Source: Gp13-AA77 sp036521995 (GTDB taxonomy: Bacteria; Acidobacteriota; Terriglobia; UBA7540). Taken from it: DNA of 5,708 nt. Shown piece after piece: positions 4,490 to 5,708 of this stretch; the first letter of the stretch is position 1; each line of letters starts with the position of its first letter. The notes under the pieces were generated by a model. The model saw nothing but the letters and a program-made list of their open reading frames with translations. It did no database searches and was not told the origin of the DNA. The position numbers and the translations under genes were made by a program. The stretch covers positions 1 through 5,708 of the forward strand of contig DATDGR010000257.1 in assembly GCA_036521995.1 (NCBI GenBank). The letters run 5' to 3'.

Positions 4490-5257
4490 GTGCAGGTGGC
4501 GGTCATCGCGATCGCGAACCAGAAGGGCGGAGTTGGCAAAACCACTACGGCGATCAATCTGGCCGCCGCTTTCGCCCTCAAGAAGAAGCGGACTCTGCTG
4601 ATCGATCTCGATCCGCAGGCCAACTCCACCCTGACCTTCTTGGATCCCGCTGACATTTCGCAGTCGGTTTATGAAGTGCTGGCGGACCACCAGGTCGCCC
4701 TGGGCCAGGTGGTGAGGCCCACCTCGTCGGCCCATCTGAGCCTGGCGCCGGCCAAGCTGGCGCTGGCTAAGATCGAAGCGATGCTGGCCGGCCAGTTCGA
4801 CGCGCCCTACCGGCTGAAAGACGCGCTGGCGGCTTGCCGCGCCGACTTCGACCTGGTAGTGATTGACTGCCCGCCTGCTCTCGGCATCCTGACCGTGAAT
4901 GCGTTGGTGGCCGCTACGCACCTGCTGGTGCCCATCCAGGCTGGCTATTACGCCATGGAAGGGACGGACGATCTGCTGGAGACTCTGGAGCGCATCCGGG
5001 CGCGTCCCAATCCCTCGCTCGAACTGCTGGGTGTGGTGCTCACTCTCTTTGACCGGCGCACGAATCTGGCCCGCGACATCCAGAGGCAGATCGGCCAGGT
5101 ATTTGGCGACAAGGTTTTCAAGGCAGTGATCGGCAAGAGCGTGCGACTCGAAGAGAGCCCCGCTTACAAGGAGACGATTTTCACCTTCGCCCCGGATTCA
5201 TCGGGAGCGCAGGACTATGAGCACCTGGCGCGGGAGGTTCTGCAACGTGTCCACTAA
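4490..5257 (+). CDS. parA: ParA/Soj-family chromosome partitioning ATPase
   Basis: A 255-residue ATPase of the ParA/MinD superfamily. ParA dimerises on ATP, binds DNA nonspecifically and moves ParB-bound DNA over the nucleoid. From the GTG start: deviant Walker A KGGVGKTT (12-19) with signature Lys12 and Lys17, Walker A' LIDLDPQAN (37-45), Walker B LVVIDCPPALG (122-132) with Asp126, and the typical PIQAGYYAMEG segment. The C-terminal part reads GDKVFKAVIGKSVRLEESP then AYKETIF, where classical Soj/ParA has PRNVRLSEAPS-FGKP, so it is divergent there. GTG 4490 is chosen for the GGAG (4480-4483) six bases upstream and because the protein then begins just before the first strand; GTG 4496 is nearly as good. 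GTG 4430 would add 20 residues of non-family sequence. The 3' end overlaps parB by 11 bases, indicating coupling. Confidence 0.94.
   Translation: MQVAVIAIANQKGGVGKTTTAINLAAAFALKKKRTLLIDLDPQANSTLTFLDPADISQSVYEVLADHQVALGQVVRPTSSAHLSLAPAKLALAKIEAMLAGQFDAPYRLKDALAACRADFDLVVIDCPPALGILTVNALVAATHLLVPIQAGYYAMEGTDDLLETLERIRARPNPSLELLGVVLTLFDRRTNLARDIQRQIGQVFGDKVFKAVIGKSVRLEESPAYKETIFTFAPDSSGAQDYEHLAREVLQRVH
5233..5237 (+). promoter_or_regulatory. Ribosome binding site of parB inside the parA end
   Basis: GGAGG lies nine bases before GTG 5247 within the last codons of parA. It supports a GTG start for parB overlapping the parA stop. Confidence 0.65.
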
Positions 5258-5708
5258 ACGAAGTGGTCTGCCGCTGGTAGTCAAGATGCGTCACGACGCG
5301 CACTACGTGGAAGAGATTTCGGCCCGCAGCGGGGCTGCCATCGGCCGCATGATTGCGATCGACCTGCTGCAGCCGAACGCCGAACAGCCCCGGAAAGACC
5401 GCGGTGATCTGCGTGGTCTGACGGATTCCGTGCGAGAGAAAGGCGTGCTGGAGCCGCTCCTGGTGCGGCCGCTGCGCGAGTCGGGAAAGTATCTGATCAT
5501 CAGCGGCGAGCGGCGCTACCTGGCGGCGCGGGCGGCGCAGCTGGCCGAGGTTCCCTGCATCGAGAAGGACATCGGTGAGGAAGAGACCATCGAGATTGCG
5601 CTCATCGAAAACCTACAGCGCAAAGACCTGACTCCGTTCGAAGAGGCCGACGGCATCCAGAACCTGGCGGACCGTTTCAGTCTGACGCACGAGCAGATCG
5701 GGAAGCGG
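5247..5708 (+). CDS. parB: ParB/Spo0J-family partitioning protein, 3' partial
   Basis: GTG 5247 opens a frame of 154 codons that runs to the last base; the stop is outside the window. ParB binds parS sites, loads as a CTP-dependent sliding clamp and stimulates ParA. Family motifs in order: the N-terminal domain strand GRMIAIDLLQPNAEQPR (33-49, usual form I-x-P-N-P-x-Q-P-R), SVREKGVLEPLLVRP (61-75), the GERR box ISGERRYLAARAAQ (85-98) and IENLQRKDLTPFEEA (120-134). These are the CTP-binding boxes of the ParB/Noc type. FSLTHEQIGKR at the edge is the start of the helix-turn-helix. The first 32 residues lack the GLGRGL-type peptide usually found there; instead they read KRSGLPLVVKMRHDAHYVEE. The gene overlaps parA by 11 bases, and GGAGG at 5233-5237 gives a nine-base spacing to the start. 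Confidence 0.94.
   Translation, partial: MSTKRSGLPLVVKMRHDAHYVEEISARSGAAIGRMIAIDLLQPNAEQPRKDRGDLRGLTDSVREKGVLEPLLVRPLRESGKYLIISGERRYLAARAAQLAEVPCIEKDIGEEETIEIALIENLQRKDLTPFEEADGIQNLADRFSLTHEQIGKR

Noticed and set aside
4784..4795. 12-base palindrome CTGGCCGGCCAG inside parA
   Set aside because: About one such palindrome is expected by chance in this length, and it sits in ordinary coding sequence encoding Leu-Ala-Gly-Gln.
4430..5708. Search for a parS site near parAB
   Set aside because: No sequence close to the consensus TGTTTCACGTGAAACA was seen in the window; parS may lie elsewhere.

Overview
The window is a GC-rich chromosomal segment from a Gram-negative bacterium. It has an LPS-assembly lipoprotein (lptE) and a chromosome-type gene order of miaB, small coiled-coil gene, bifunctional-nuclease-family gene, parA and parB. 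Protein flavour and gene order best fit Acidobacteriota (Solibacter/Bryobacter-like); this is inference from remembered family sequences, not from a search.

Layout. Positions 1-240 hold the 3' end of an aspartate-semialdehyde dehydrogenase-family gene with an odd C-terminal tail. Next comes lptE (274-807). Positions 808-2144 look accessory. They hold a well-formed ribosome binding site and the first ~13 codons of what looks like a lost aldo/keto reductase gene (883-948), then a minus-strand gene for a secreted six-cysteine protein of unknown function (1030-1833), then a relatively AT-rich divergent intergenic region with a perfect hairpin/palindrome. From 2145 to the window end all genes are on the plus strand and overlap or lie within about 60 bases of each other: miaB (2145-3641), a 98-residue coiled-coil protein overlapping miaB by 35 bases (3607-3903), a DUF151/bifunctional-nuclease protein (3948-4433), parA (4490-5257) and parB (5247 to past the edge).

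How they work together. lptE belongs to outer-membrane LPS export. The miaB-to-parB run looks like one transcription unit joining tRNA ms2i6A modification, a nuclease-like protein of uncertain role, and the ParA/ParB DNA segregation pair. The parB start was worked out by hand; its frame is open to the last base. The ParB amino terminus lacks the usual GLGRGL-type ParA-contact peptide, and the ParA segment that usually reads PRNVRLSEAPS is divergent, so this pair may be a distinct ParAB subfamily.

No tRNA, rRNA, CRISPR array, insertion sequence, canonical parS site or convincing intrinsic terminator was seen.
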